Source: Sialis fuliginosa
Taxonomy: Eukaryota > Arthropoda > Insecta > Megaloptera > Sialidae
NCBI GenBank assembly: GCA_961205875.1
Contig: OY540818.1
Coordinates: 15,784,761 to 15,848,760, forward strand
Reading direction: 5' to 3'
Length of the DNA stretch: 64,000 nt
Of this stretch, positions 48,189 to 60,480 are shown piece by piece. The notes beneath the pieces are model-generated. The model saw only the letters and a program-made list of their open reading frames with translations. It was not told where the DNA came from and did no database searches. The translations under genes were made by a program, and so were the position numbers. Numbering within the stretch: the first letter of the stretch is position 1; each line of letters begins with the position of its first letter.

Positions 48189-49456
48189 GTAACTAAAAAT
48201 GTATGTATTGTCTTTTTTATATGTTGATTGATGGCATCATCCTTTATCTTTGGCGCACGTTTTTAATATTATCTCTATTCTATTTGACTTCGCTCTCGCT
48301 ACATACATCATGGAAAATATACCTGTAGAAGGTGAGTAAGTTATAAGATATTCTCTGCTCTCAGTCACTCACAGACACACTGGTGTTATTGTGGTGGTAT
48401 GGGCACATCATGTATTATTGCACTTGCAACGTCAATAGTGCCGTATTTCGACGAGTCGATATTTAATTGTAGTATCTTGTATATGAATGTATGTTTTACA
48501 TGTAGTGGGCTTTTACGTCATAAGTTGGGAATATAACACTGTATAAAGTTGAACTTTGTCTTATAAAAAAAGATAATCTTTATATATATTGCAATAAATA
48601 GTTCAACTATAAAAAAATCTTGGAAATTAATATTCAAAACTTAATTTTTCACTGAAATGAAATAACAATTAATTAATTAACAGATTGGGTGCTAGAGAAT
48701 ATAATTTGTAGGTAAAAGGTTCAAATATCTTCAAATTGGTTGCAGGAAGGTAAAAGTATGAACATTTTTTTAAAGTTCACTTAAATTTACAGTTAATTTG
48801 TTCAAAAATTGTTTGTTATTTTTATGAGTTTTAAAGTTTTAAGTGCATTTTTTTTTAAATATTGATTCCATTGTTTTTCAATGATTGGTGATCTTCAGGT
48901 ACAGTAGGTGCATACAAGCATCAAATAAGAAGATTTACTTTAGAAGGTTTCATTATAGTAAATGGTTTGAAATTTAAGAAAAAGTTGATTGATTTTATAT
49001 TTGAACAATTCAGAAGCCAAAACGATTAACGAAGAAATTAGATATTTTATAACTCACTTGTATCGATTTATCATGCAGTTGATCGTTTACATTTTATTAT
49101 TTTCTAAAAAAAAAACACTCCGCTAATTACAAAATTACAAGAGACTTAATCGTTTTGACAATTTTTATCCCCTATATATATTTAACATTCAAATTAACGA
49201 CGAAGGTTTTTGTAGGGTAAAAATTATTTTAGGTGATTCTATACGGTTATATAATAATAACCTGTTTTGTGTGTCGTATTTTAGATTAATATTTCATTTT
49301 CATTTTGAATTAAGTTGATCTTACATTGAAACAATTCGACAACGAATCAAAAAAATCATTAATAGATATAAATTAGTAAGAAGGTAAAGTATTAATTTTT
49401 GTAAATTAAAAAAGTAGGATACATTCGTATAGTAAAAATAATAATTACAAATATCC

Positions 49457-49580
49457 CGGGAAAAAATCCACGTAGATCTAAATTTTTGAATATATCTACG
49501 GAAGTCTAAGGAGATCAACTTAGACTTTATTACTCGGTAAAAAATAGAGAGATCTGAAGATCTGTATTTTGAGACAGATC
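49457..49580. repeat. AGATCT/GATC-rich fragment with cccgggaaaaa start
   Basis: Begins cccgggaaaaaatccacgta and contains gtagatctaa, ggagatcaac, gagatctgaagatctg and acagatctac. Same motif set as the ends of the palindrome at 56161 and the stretch at 63468. Confidence 0.55.
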
Positions 49581-49595
49581 TACAGATGTGCAAAT

Positions 49596-49849
49596 GCAAA
49601 TTAGCTTCCAGCTAACGCTATCTGCTAGGTGTCAAATTATTATGAAATCACTAGATATTTTAAAGTAGTGGTAATAAATGTATAATAATGTAAATGCTTT
49701 TTGAGGTACACTTGGCAGCACTTATTTTAAATCGCTGATTGTACTTATCTCGCATGTATCAAGGTTATCTTATGTACGGTTTTATTCGTGAGTGTGTTGT
49801 CATTTATATTTAATACCTAGCAGATAGCGTTAGCTGGAAGCTAATTTGC
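49596..49849. mobile_element. MITE with 35-bp terminal inverted repeats, 254 bp
   Basis: Left end gcaaattagcttccagctaa continuing cgctatctgctaggt, and right end acctagcagatagcgttagctggaag-type inverted counterpart ending ctaatttgc. The interior matches 24575-24715 in reverse. Target duplication not clear. Confidence 0.85.
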
Positions 49850-50240
49850 AAAGTGATTTGTTATAATCGGATCGAAGTCGAGTTGTCTCATTGTCAGTAC
49901 AGAATCAACAATTCAATTTCTACGTTTCGAATGTATGTTTTTCTAGAGAGCAGATTGAAAATTAGAATACATTTAGTAATCTCCTTCATATGACGTAAAT
50001 GCTTTTAAAAGATAAATGCCTGATAATATTATTACTGAAGAAATAAAAAAATTAATTGTAGTGTATACATACACCAGTGATTATTAACCTTTTAAAAGTT
50101 GCAGAACACTTTCCATTATAAATGACAATCTTAAAAATAAAATAAAAATATTGTTAATAATTAGAACTTATACTAGAAGTGGGTACACTTTTGTACATAC
50201 ATTAAAACCATTTTTGTTTGTAGAAAAATTTTCTTCACGT

Positions 50241-50482
50241 TCATAGACATAGCATGGACTGCGAATCTGACTCGAAAACAGAGCCGTGTCAAAAGAAGGA
50301 GATAGAAAGTGTTTTGGGATATACTTGTCCATATTTAAAGAGGAGTAACTATTTAATTTTTGTCAGAAAAAGACATAGATATTTATATCCAAAACGCCAC
50401 CGTATCTCTCTCACTGTTTTGAAGAAATGTTCCACCATTATGTTAATACAGAATGCGCAGTCCATGATCTATATCTATGTTC
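50241..50482. mobile_element. MITE with catagacatagcatggactg ends, 242 bp
   Basis: Left end catagacatagcatggactg, right end cagtccatgatctatatcta, inverted. Interior blocks ccgtgtcaaaagaaggagat and tgttaatacagaatgcgcag match 12468-12700 in reverse. The open + frame across it (50254-50598) is a chance frame inside the element. Confidence 0.7.
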
Positions 50483-51299
50483 ACGTTGTATATTATTTAA
50501 GTACACATAAAGGTATTGTTTGTATTATGAAAGAAGACCGATCTAAGTGTTTAAGCATTGTAATTACATTGCTACACCTGTCTTATTTTGTGATATGAAC
50601 TATAATATCCCGAACTTTGGGTCAATTATTTTCATATATTAGGTATTAGCTGGAGATTTTTTCCCTGAAAGTTATTTTTAAAAAAACGTCATTTTGAAGT
50701 AAATTTTTTGTATTTTTAATCCGAAAATATAATTTCAAATGGTTGTGAGAATCCGTCAAATTCGTGATTTAATACAAATTTTATAGAATTGTTGACATAG
50801 ACTGCAATAAATAATAATAATTAAGTCAAATAATATGGACAAAATATTTCTTTATATTTTATTAAATTTTAACAATTGACGGACACTTGTTTTTCTTGTA
50901 AGAAATTACGGAAAATTTTGAGGAACACCGGTTAAGAATCACTGGTGTATACTATTTAAATAATGTATGCAATTGTTGATTGTAGTAAACTGGCGTAATA
51001 TTCGAATGAGAAATATGTGTTGTGTAACGTTTGTTTGTATGATTTATAATAAGATAGCAATGGTAAAATATAAGCGCTATATATGAATATATATATATGT
51101 ATTTATATCTGTGTAATATTGACATGAATTTATACTTTATGCTATTGTTGGTGAAGGTTCCTGGTGTATTTATCCCCCCCACCCCCAACATGCATGATAT
51201 TGAGAAGTTATAAAAAATAAAAAATAAATTTTAAATGTCTGAAAATCATTAACTGAAATGAAATGTTGAGAAAAGTATGGTGTTTATTGTTTTATTACC

Positions 51300-51458
51300 C
51301 TCTAAAACTGAATCAGTGAATAGTCACTAAACAAATCAGTGGATCATTGTTAATATGGCCAAAATCACTGTGAGTACTAGTATAACTACTGATTTTCAGT
51401 GATATTTACGTTCACTGAAGGAATCAGTGGAATTCTCACTGATTTAGTTTCATAGAGT
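51300..51458. mobile_element. Small MITE with aatcagtga ends
   Basis: Left ctctaaaactgaatcagtga, right cactgatttagtttcatagag, inverted. The interior repeats tcactga / tcagtg motifs several times. No evident target duplication. Confidence 0.5.
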
Positions 51459-51600
51459 ATGTATATTGTCACTAATGAGTAATGCAAGACTTATAATAAT
51501 TACTAATATGAAAATAAATCCAACTATTTGAGTAAGATTTGGTGTAAAAAACTCAAATCTTGAATATTGTGTGTATTTATCTAATCTTCTAGTTATTAGT

Positions 51601-51932
51601 CAGTGGCGCGTTATTCTATGGACTAAAAGGGTAATTCCCTATATCCTCGCCCCCTCCACCATAATTGGGCCCAAACAATTATTTTATAAACGCATTACTG
51701 TAAAAAAAATCGAATTTAAAAATCAATCTATTATTAAGCCATTATTGCTGTCGAAAAATTTCGAAATTTAAATCTAACGCCAAATCAGATTACTGGTGTA
51801 AAGATAATTTTATTTTGTCGCCATGGACAATCTTGAATATAAAAGATTAATTTCTCCCAAAAATTCCCCCCGAAGAAAGTGTCTAAATTCAACACTGTAC
51901 ACGGAGTCCCATAGAACTATAACGTGCCACTG
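51601..51932. mobile_element. hAT-type MITE, 332 bp, 8-bp target duplication
   Basis: Ends cagtggcgcgttattctatg and agaactataacgtgccactg are inverted. Perfect 8-bp flanking repeats TTATTAGT at 51593-51600 and 51933-51940 mark a hAT insertion. No coding sequence. Confidence 0.9.
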
Positions 51933-51940
51933 TTATTAGT

Positions 51941-53568
51941 GATGTATTTTTAAATGTAGTGATTAGATTTTCCAGTGATAATATTAAATGAATTATTATA
52001 TACATTTATCATGAATAGTTTTTATATTTTTAAATATTAAATCAAAACTGACTGAGTGATGTTAATACAAACTTCATAGTTCCCCCTCTATTTTATTTAA
52101 CTAATAATTTATTATTTTATCAATCAATAATACAATTCAACGATGAATAAGGAGAATATATTTTTCTCTTCACATTTTCCATATTTGAAAGACTTTTCCA
52201 TTTGCACAAGGATACTTAAAATCGATACAGATTAATCCTGCATTTTACAATATGTGTAAAAATTCCTATTGTATTCAACAATCTTAAGTTATGTATTTAA
52301 ATTTTCGTAATTTTATGCTTTTGTATTCATTTTTTTATTTCAGTATTCACATGTTGTATTTTATTTCATGTTTGTATGGCTTTTGCTTATGATTTTTTAT
52401 TGAACACTGCTTTATTTTCTTTTAGTTTTAAGTTTGCATTTTCATATTTTTGAAAAAAAAAACATGCATGTTTGAATCATATTTTTATGGTTAATTTTTG
52501 AGTTGAGTTATATTTTTGTTACTGATATTAAATTAGAACACATAAAAACAACACTGAAAATTATAATTTATTATAATGGACGCATGAAAAAATATATTTA
52601 TATCTCTGTTTAAAAACTAGCTTTTTTCTCATTTTTATTTATTTTCTTTAATAAAAAATAGTAATTTCATAATGTACAATATAAATATAATACAATAATT
52701 ATATTTTTAACCTTAAATAAGTATGGATAAAATAAACTATACTATAAATTTTTATAAGCGTCCTTTTTTTAATGAACTACTAAAACACTATATCTGTTTT
52801 ATACAAATAATTTAAATTAAATAAAAAATATGTTAACGTTTCTAACACAATTAAAAAAGCATGGTATATTCGACGATTGCAATGAATGATCTCGAGATTT
52901 AATTAAAACAATAATTTAATTTTTTGGATTTTGACTTTTGATTGAAATTTTTTGTAACTTGATAAAATGATAGATCAAAGTGTGCTAATCAAAAAAAAAC
53001 TATAATTTCTGCTCCAGAGGGCATCAAAACATTTTATGTTTATTTTTTATCTTCTAAGTCCTAAATAAATGATCAACTTTTAGAAAAATTAGCAAAGAAT
53101 AAAAAGTGCCTAAAATTAGAACTTTTCGTAACATTTTTTAGTTTTTGGTTCGGTAGTTTCTTTTATAAAATTTAAATTCTTATTCTAAGAACGTTTATTT
53201 TTATAAAAGTTGATCCTTTCTTTAAGAGATGAAAAAAATTAAATACAAAAAAAAATCGTCGAAATAAAATCATATAACATTATTTTTTGTTGATTTTATT
53301 TTGCTGATATCTTCTTTTTTAAGGGGCTTGTTATTACTTTTTTAAATTGTTTAAAAAATTTGGGCTTGATATTTTTTCCAAGATTTTCAATAATAATAAT
53401 AAATAAATACCTTACTAAACAAAATACGAAACAATTTTCGAAATGAAATAAAGTTTCAAAATCACGTTCATTGCAAGCGTCGTAATATCCTTAACCAAAG
53501 TTGCTTCTGGGTACAGAGTAAATCTTATCAAAGACACACTTTGTAACTTTCGCTTGCCGTTTTTACAG
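51941..53568. other. No gene seen; very AT-rich
   Basis: Long T- and A-rich stretches up to the exon C acceptor. No element ends recognised. Confidence 0.45.
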
Positions 53569-53706
53569 GACTTCAGCGAGAGCTTCCAGATCCTTCACGC
53601 AGGTCGAGCTCTTCGAATACTCCGTTTAGCAAAACTGTTGTCATTGGTCAGACTCCTGCGATTATCTCGTCTTGTCCGATATGTCAGCCAATGGGAGGAA
53701 GTTTAC
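53569..53706 (+). CDS. Ih: HCN/Ih channel, exon C (S4 voltage sensor), internal partial
   Basis: Third visible exon, acceptor gtttttacag and donor tac|gtaagc, exactly 46 codons, phase 0 at both ends. The peptide starts [20 protein letters not shown], the S3-S4 loop and the first half of S4. It continues [19 protein letters not shown], the arginine-rich half of S4 with positive charges at every third position. It ends SQWEEVY, the start of the S4-S5 linker, where the QWEE motif is typical of HCN channels. S4 moves in response to hyperpolarization and opens the pore through the linker. Because the exon is symmetric, its omission would delete the voltage sensor without shifting the frame. The next residues of the family (linker, S5, pore with GYG filter) were searched for downstream to 64000 and not found, so the next exon is probably outside the window. 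Confidence 0.96.
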
Positions 53707-54020
53707 GTAAGCTATACAATTTTATATTTATTCTATTTTATTTATATCGGTGTTTCATTTATTTTTAATTTATATATATAGATCGCAAATTAATCGTAAG
53801 TTCATATGAGATATGAGAAATTGTTTAAAGATTTTGTTATCAGATAACAAAACTTTTATAGCTTTGACTTGTTGTCATATGAACTAACGAAATATATTAC
53901 AAAAATAACTTACACTAAATTTTAAATTTTATAAACACTCTGTATACATATCGGCCAATATTTGAAATAATTTTTAAATTATTCAAATTAGATTTATTAA
54001 ATATTTTATATATATTTTTT

Positions 54021-54786
54021 TATACAGGGTGAGTCATATCAGGTGGAACAAACTTGAACCGTGGATTGAGAAAAATATTTTAAGCAAAAAACATTATATA
54101 AACATGTGTCCAGAAATTTGCCATGAGGGGGCTACAGCCCTCCAAAAATTAAAATCAAAATTAGTTTTTATTTGATATCTAGAGAACCCATTATGCTAAA
54201 GTTATGAAATTTGATAAGGGGTTTAGTATTAATAAGTATTATTGATTTCCAGTATTAACCAATTATAATTTAGACCAGGGCTGTATGGGGCCAGTAGGCC
54301 CATCGATTTTTATCTAGTATTTTTTTATTCTTTAATTTTTCCTGTGTTAGACATTTGAATAAGACTGTATAAGACAAAATACACAAAAATATCCTTTGCT
54401 CATTTATCATAGGATAAACCGTTTACGAGAAATATGGATGCAAAAGAAAGGATGCAGAATTTTACTTAATACGGATGCTTCAAATTAAACAAAATAAATC
54501 TATATTCCTGTTCTTTGATTAAAGGTAAGAAAAAAGTTCATGTACATATATCACCTAATACGTGTCCTCTTAGACCTATAGCCAGTTCTATTAATATTGC
54601 AAGTAATTTACTAACATAACTAGAAAGCGATACTTAAAATGGCTATTTGTTGGTAAGGATGAATTTTTGGAGGTATATTTTTATTATTTTTTTGTCTTAT
54701 TTTTTATCATAGAACAAGAATATGAAAATATTTTTCTCAATCTACGGTTCAAGTTTGTTCCACCTGATATGACTCACCCTGTATAC
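54021..54786. mobile_element. Element with ~60-bp terminal inverted repeats, 766 bp
   Basis: Left end tatacagggtgagtcatatc, then aggtggaacaaacttgaacc; right end ggttcaagtttgttccacct, then gatatgactcaccctgtata. It starts about 315 bp after exon C. TA at both ends is compatible with a TA target. The interior has no transposase motif; the 103-codon frame at 54667-54978 runs across the right end and is not a gene. Confidence 0.85.
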
Positions 54787-56160
54787 ATATATTTAATATC
54801 CTTCAGAATAATTGAAATAAAGACAATGTTATATCTTCGAAAATTATTTCATAAGCTTTTATCTGAATTTTTCATTTCAATTTTTTACACACTCGCATAT
54901 TTTCGATGTTCATTTGGTACCTTGGATAAAACGGTATTATTTAGAAATATGATTTATTATTTATATGCATATGAATAGAAAATTGTTTAACTTTATTAAC
55001 ATTTTGAGTACCAATATACGTTTCAATGCACCACACTTATAGCTTATTATTAACTACCACAATATATTTATTTTAATTTATAGAAAAAAGATGAAAATAT
55101 TATAGAAACGTACATGTGGCATTCAAAATGTTAACAAAGGTACTAAATAAACATCTTGCACCTTCACGTGTCATTATTCATTTAATAAAACAATGAATAA
55201 TATTTTTGTTGGTATAATTTCTTATAAAATATAATTGTACTCTTTCATTATGAATTATACCAACTCATTTTCTTCAATGAAAATGTGTGGAAACTTACGG
55301 TGAATGAAAAACGGTAAACATAAATAATTCAATCCCATTAAATAAATATTTTCAACGTGACTCTTAACTTTTGAATACCTCTAAAATTATATATAGATTT
55401 GAAAAGACATTTGAATATTTCTCTGGTTTACAAAATTCATACAATATATTAATGATATAATCATATTCCAAAATAAATAGGTACCTTCTGATTTTCGTAA
55501 TGAATTTAAATAATTGTAGAATTCTTAGTGAGATTTTTTTCTGAATATCTTTAGAAAATTGTCGGTTTCTGGGTATAAGTCGTATCTCTTGATTAAAGAT
55601 TTCTCTTAGAGATATTCTATATTCAACAGTGCGTAAACTATAACCAGAAATCGTTCATCAATTAATTTAAATGAATATTTATATATCTTCGTAAACCACA
55701 GAAATACTAATAACAATCCACACATTTTCTGACTAAAAATAAAAAGTAAAATCTAAAAACAAAATATCAAGAGACGCAATGAGTGTGTTCAATATAATAT
55801 AACCTACCATGAAGTTGTTGTATCGACCAAGTATTGCCTCTTGCTTTTGCTTCCAAAGCGATGCTTTCGCTGCTTTGGAATGACATCGAATCCAGTGTCT
55901 TTATTTTTGCACAAACATTTATACAGATATATACAGACACCAACAAAGTTCAACCAAATATTTAACCATTATTTGTTTCATATGCATCAAATGTCAATTA
56001 AATTATAATCCATTAAAACTACAAGATTTTTAACTTTATACAACATATAAAACTTTCTTTACATTTATAATAAACTTGTATTAATAGTCCCTTAGCGTAA
56101 CTAAAACTCCCATAAAAAAGTCGTTTTAAAAGAAAAAGTTCACAATCCCTCTGAAATACC
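54787..56160. other. No gene seen; AT-rich intron sequence
   Basis: A region with inverted phrases around 55280-55700 (tgaatatttctctggtttac against cgtaaaccacagaaatacta; gattttcgtaatgaattta against taaatgaatattta) suggests another old fold-back element, too diverged to bound. Confidence 0.4.
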
Positions 56161-56862
56161 TACCCGGGAAAAAAATTCAGATCTGAAGTGATCTCGGTTG
56201 ATCTTCATTTTGGAACAAATCAGATCTTTGTAAATAAATAAACTTTTGTCTACCTTAAATAACAAATACACATATACTACCCATATAGAAACCTTGTTTA
56301 TAATTTAATCAATTGAAAAAAAATTGTACAGAAACGTATTGAATGATATTTGAGGCCCGTGTATTAAATTAATAAATAAATTCATAACTCACTCCCTGTC
56401 ACAGATGAAGGGTTGTAATTGGTCTCATTCGATCCAGCGGGAAAAATACTTCGGGATACTAGGGGTGGGGGCAAAACAACCCTCTATCTAGCACAGGAGT
56501 CGAGATATTTACGATTTTCTATAATGAATACCATAAGTAGCGAAACAGAGAAAAATTTACCTAGTATCCCGAAGTATTTTTCCCGCTGGATAGAATGAGA
56601 CCAATTACAACCCTTCATCTGTGACAGGGGGTGAGTTGTGAATTTATTTATTAATTTAATAGACGGGCTTCAAATATCATTCAATACGTTTCTGTACAAT
56701 TTTTTTTTAATTGATTAAATTATAAACAAGGTTTCTATATAGTATATGTGTATTAATTTGTTATTTAAGGTAAACAAAAGTTTATTTATCTACAAAGATC
56801 TGATTTGTTCCAAAATGAAGATCAACCGAGATCACTTCAGATCTGAAATTTTTTCCCGGGTA
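56161..56862. repeat. Palindromic element, 702 bp, with cccggg/agatct ends
   Basis: Left arm begins tacccgggaaaaaaattcag then atctgaagtgatctcggttg; the right arm ends caaccgagatcacttcagat then ctgaaattttttcccgggta. Arms of ~300 bp stay matched to ggatactag / ctagtatcc. The ~100-bp centre holds one 174-bp-type unit seen in tandem at 1743-2035. Right at each tip lie several GATC sites. Confidence 0.9.
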
Positions 56863-58630
56863 AGTATCTCTTATTTGACCTATATTTGACACTATCATTA
56901 TATTATACTTTCTAATCGAAATTAAATCTTTAACCCGGTAGTGGAAACATACGGTCGATCTGACCCTATAAAGGACTCTATTAACAAAACAAAATTAGTT
57001 ATTTACTTATCCGTTAGTCTACCTTCAAACTGAATCATGTTGAATCACTGACATTAATTAGTTTAAATTTATCGCAGAAACGTGGTGTCTTTTTGATAGG
57101 TAAATTTGACTCAACGTACCTGTTAACGTGGTTTTTTTACAGCATGGCCGGCTCATTTAAAAAAAACTATTAGATCCGAATTCCCATATTTTACGTTTTC
57201 AGAATTTTTATGTTGTATACATTCACTAAATAAAAAAAATGTGGTATATTATGTTATTTAATATATTAGACTGGGGATCTAATGATATTTTTTACTTATT
57301 AATAAAATAACAGTAATTAAAGAGTGTTTTAAAAAGCCCCTAATCTCTAACGGATCAATTTGACCCAATGTTCCCACTGACGTCAGGATTTTTCACGTTT
57401 CCACTGCCAGGTTAATGTTTAAAGTTTATTTAGGCCCTAAAGTAAAAAATTCTATTGAATATTATATGCATATCTATTTTTAAGATATTTTATCAAATAA
57501 CCTTCAATATAATTATTATATCTTAACTTTTGATTAAACATTTAACCTCTTTAAATGTAGTCTTATTAACATGTCAATCATAGATACAGAATTGAATAAA
57601 TTTACATTATTAATCGCCGCAAAGTTATCATTCCATCTCAATTGAATATGTATTTTTACAAATAATCAACGAATATTGGTTTAACTATGTTGGCTTCAGC
57701 ACATAATATAATCGATTTTTTTTATAAATTTCTTACAGGTTATACCTATCTAGGGATATATTTTTTTAAATTCAACACTTACGCTTCATAACTAAATACA
57801 TTTATTAATTTATAATATTATACAACTTACTTTTTCACATGCATATTGTTCGGAAAGAGAAAATTCATAAAAAATATTTTAGTATTATTTATATAAATAC
57901 CTTAGGATGAACTTTATAAAAATTATTCTATTACATTTTTATTTTTAATTATTATATATACGATTCCAAATGTACAAATACAAATTTCATGTATTATACA
58001 AACACAAATTAGATATAAAACTTAATAATTAGAAAAGTTCCTTACCTTCTTACTTATAATAAAATGCACTACACATTTTAGTAAAGTCAAGATTAGAAAA
58101 TCCTTAACACAATTACTTATGTGTTCTATTTAGTATAAACCTTTTGTTAAAACTTTAGCTTTTATTTTCTTCCTTAAAAGTTTTTCTAAAAGCTTATTAT
58201 TATTTAAATGAAACTCGTAAATAAATATAATATGTAACTAAAAATTTAATTATGTATAGATATTAATTTAAAAGTGGAAGAACTTTAGTGTAAAACAATA
58301 TAATATTAAGTAGTTCAAAATTATACAGGAATTCAATATTTTTAAATAAATAGACCAATATATGATATCTAATTCACATTTGCAAAGCTGTGGCGAGCGA
58401 AGATATTATAAAAATAAAATTATTAAATTATTTACGTAGTTAACTAACAATAAATCGCTTATAGATGCAGATAGATTTCAATAATAAAAAAAAACGGATT
58501 TTATTGTAAAAACTAATATGTCTTAATTTAAGTAAATTCCAGTTGGTTTGTCTTTAACTATATTCAGAAACTTTGTAATTAAAAATTCCTGATTATCCTG
58601 GACACGAACCAATTGGCTTTAATTTTTGTG
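56863..58630. other. No gene seen; AT-rich intron sequence
   Basis: A loose pair gtggaaacatacggtcgatc (56941) and gttcccactgacgtcaggat (57370) with repeated phrases of the type atctgacc / tttgaccc suggests a remnant element at 56935-57420 (taacccggtagtggaaac against gtttccactgccaggtta, inverted ends). Nothing else. Confidence 0.45.
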
Positions 58631-58639
58631 TTGTAAAAC

Positions 58640-58830
58640 ATCGACTGAAGCGCCACTTTGCGCAGATCCCATTGTACCAGCAGCCAGCGGGGGTACAGAC
58701 AGAAGCCACTCCCATCTATGCGGCGACACCACGAACTACACAGGTGCCTCACCGCACGTCGCCCGTCTCTCTTATGTCGTGTACCTGTCAATGTGCTCTC
58801 ACTTGCTCTATGACCACATACCGCCATCTG
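58640..58830 (-). other. CpG-rich island, possibly the 5' part of a retroelement
   Basis: Strong contrast with surroundings: tgaagcgccactttgcgcag, atgcggcgacaccacgaact and ctcaccgcacgtcgcccgtc. Both strands are open for 74-82 codons because stops are rare in GC-rich DNA; no motif is seen. On the minus strand it starts agatggcggtatgtggtcat; an AGATGGCGG start is typical of some LINE promoters, but this is only a hint. Confidence 0.3.
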
Positions 58831-59300
58831 TTATCGTTTATATGAACTAAATATTCAAAAATTATAACTTACCTGTTGTTAAAAGTAAATTTATATATAA
58901 ATTGATATTAAACATCATTTTAACTTTTTTTGAGATTAATACAGTTTTAATTATTACATAAATTGTAAGTTTACTTCTAGCATCAGATAAAAATAAGAAG
59001 TAAGATAGTATCTCTCAATATTCGTAATTTGTTGAAAATCATTGTAGTTATTGATTATGAATTTAGCTTATTACAAATTAGGCTTTTTTGAAATTTCCAT
59101 ATATGTATACATATATTTTAATAAGAGTAGACTTTAATGTGGTCATAGTGCATTATTGATGTATGGGTTGTAATCATTTAGGGGATTGTATCATTAAATA
59201 ATTGTGGACAATATCAGCCCTTAGCGCTAGCATAATAAACATCATTAGGTGTTAGCAATGTATGCAAAACCTTTCATATACATTTACTCATAATGTTTAA

Positions 59301-59790
59301 CAGTGGCGCTGGAACCTCAAAAATTAAACTGACTTAATTTTTATTCAAAATTGTTTCAATTTTCTTTAACTTGATTAATATCGTATTATTTGTTAAAAAT
59401 AAAAATAAATAGAAATACAGTGGAACCTCATTAGTACGTTTTTAAAAAGGGACTGGGGGAAAACACGTACTAACGAGAAAATCGTACTAATGAAATATTT
59501 TAACTTGGGGTCTTATGGAAGAATGCCAGGGCCTAAAAAAAGGTAAAACGTACTAACGAGGTTTCACTGTACTCACTTTTTATTTTTCTTTGACTCTGAT
59601 TACATTTTATAATTAGCTTGTGAGCTTTAACATCAGTCTACAAAAATTAAAGAATTTTTAAGAGTATAAAATTACAGAAAACAGATTTTTATAATTGCAC
59701 GTCGCTTCAAACCCACCCTTAAAAACAGGATCCAAATTTTGGGTGGCAACTTCCCCCCTTACCCCCTTCCCCTCGACTCCGGCGCCACTG
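59301..59790. mobile_element. hAT-type MITE, 490 bp, containing a nested element
   Basis: Left end cagtggcgctggaacctcaa, right end cgactccggcgccactg, inverted. Flanks atgtttaa (59293-59300) and atgtttag (59791-59798) match at 7 of 8 positions, the hAT target duplication. A pogo-like MITE sits inside at 59418-59569. Confidence 0.8.
59418..59569. mobile_element. pogo/Tigger-like MITE, 152 bp, TA duplication
   Basis: Ends cagtggaacctcattagtac and gtactaacgaggtttcactg are inverted, with TA on both sides (59416-59417 and 59570-59571). The CAGTGGAACCTC start is the usual end of pogo-like elements (family knowledge). It interrupts the hAT MITE, so it inserted later. Confidence 0.85.
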
Positions 59791-60303
59791 ATGTTTAGTT
59801 ATAATGAAAAATTAATTAATTACTATCGAAAGTAAGTGAAAATTTAAGATATTAAAATTATTAATAACAATTCTTATGATATACTTCATTAGCAAAACAT
59901 AGAACAGTGGCAAGAACGAATATGTCGTTTTCTTACTTTTCTTAAATACAAATAATTACTGACGGAATCATATTAACGAAAGAAATTTCGAATAAGGAAC
60001 TGAAAGGAAATAGTGTTTTTCTTTATTTCTTCTAGGCATCACAGGAGTCATTAACTGAAAAAAAATTCGTTGGGTAACCTCCGGAAACCATTTTTAGAAC
60101 CTTTTAGTCTGATTGCAAAAATAAAGGAATAATTTTTGCGCTGTAATTTTCCGTACAAAATTGGATAATTAAAAATCTACAATTATAAAAAAATGTAATT
60201 TACTACTTATTTATGCCTAAGAAGTATCTTTTAAATCAAATATAATAAATACTAATATTTGTTTGTATAATAAACTTTCAGGGTTTTAATTATTTTTATA
60301 GAA

Positions 60304-60480
60304 TACTAGCTTTTATCCGCGACTTCGTCCGCGTGGAATTTGTATTTTTTTAATCTAATAAATTTTCGAGATACGAAGTAGCCTATGTTCTTCCTCAGGG
60401 TGCAAGCTATCTCCCTGCCAAATTTCATCAAAATCGTTTCAGCAGTTTAGCCGTGAAATGTAACGAACAGAAGGTCCAAA
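60304..60480 (+). mobile_element. Retroelement-like fragment, well preserved
   Basis: actagcttttatccgcgact, tcgtccgcgtggaatttg, ttttcgagatacgaagtagc, ggtgcaagctatctccctgc, aaatttcatcaaaatcgttt and cagcagtttagccgtgaaat in the usual order. Short internal deletion relative to typical insect copies. Same family as 1540, 2070, 8245 and 11141. Confidence 0.7.

Larger units (their letters stand above)
48189..53568 (+). other. Ih intron B-C, 5380 bp
   Basis: Bounded by gtaact and ttttacag. It contains a GATC-rich fragment at 49457, MITEs at 49596, 50241, 51300 and 51601, and otherwise AT-rich sequence without recognisable exons. Confidence 0.95.

Noticed and set aside
50254-50598. 114-codon + frame
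   Set aside because: Lies mostly within a MITE with inverted ends; no family motif, and a relative at 12468-12700 carries an equally meaningless frame.
53707-53781. Longer exon C reading past TAC into [10 protein letters not shown]
   Set aside because: The family continues after QWEEVY with different residues, and gtaagc at 53707 is a proper donor.
58579-58850. Frames of 82 (minus) and 74 (plus) codons
   Set aside because: Both strands open because of local G+C content; no recognisable motif.
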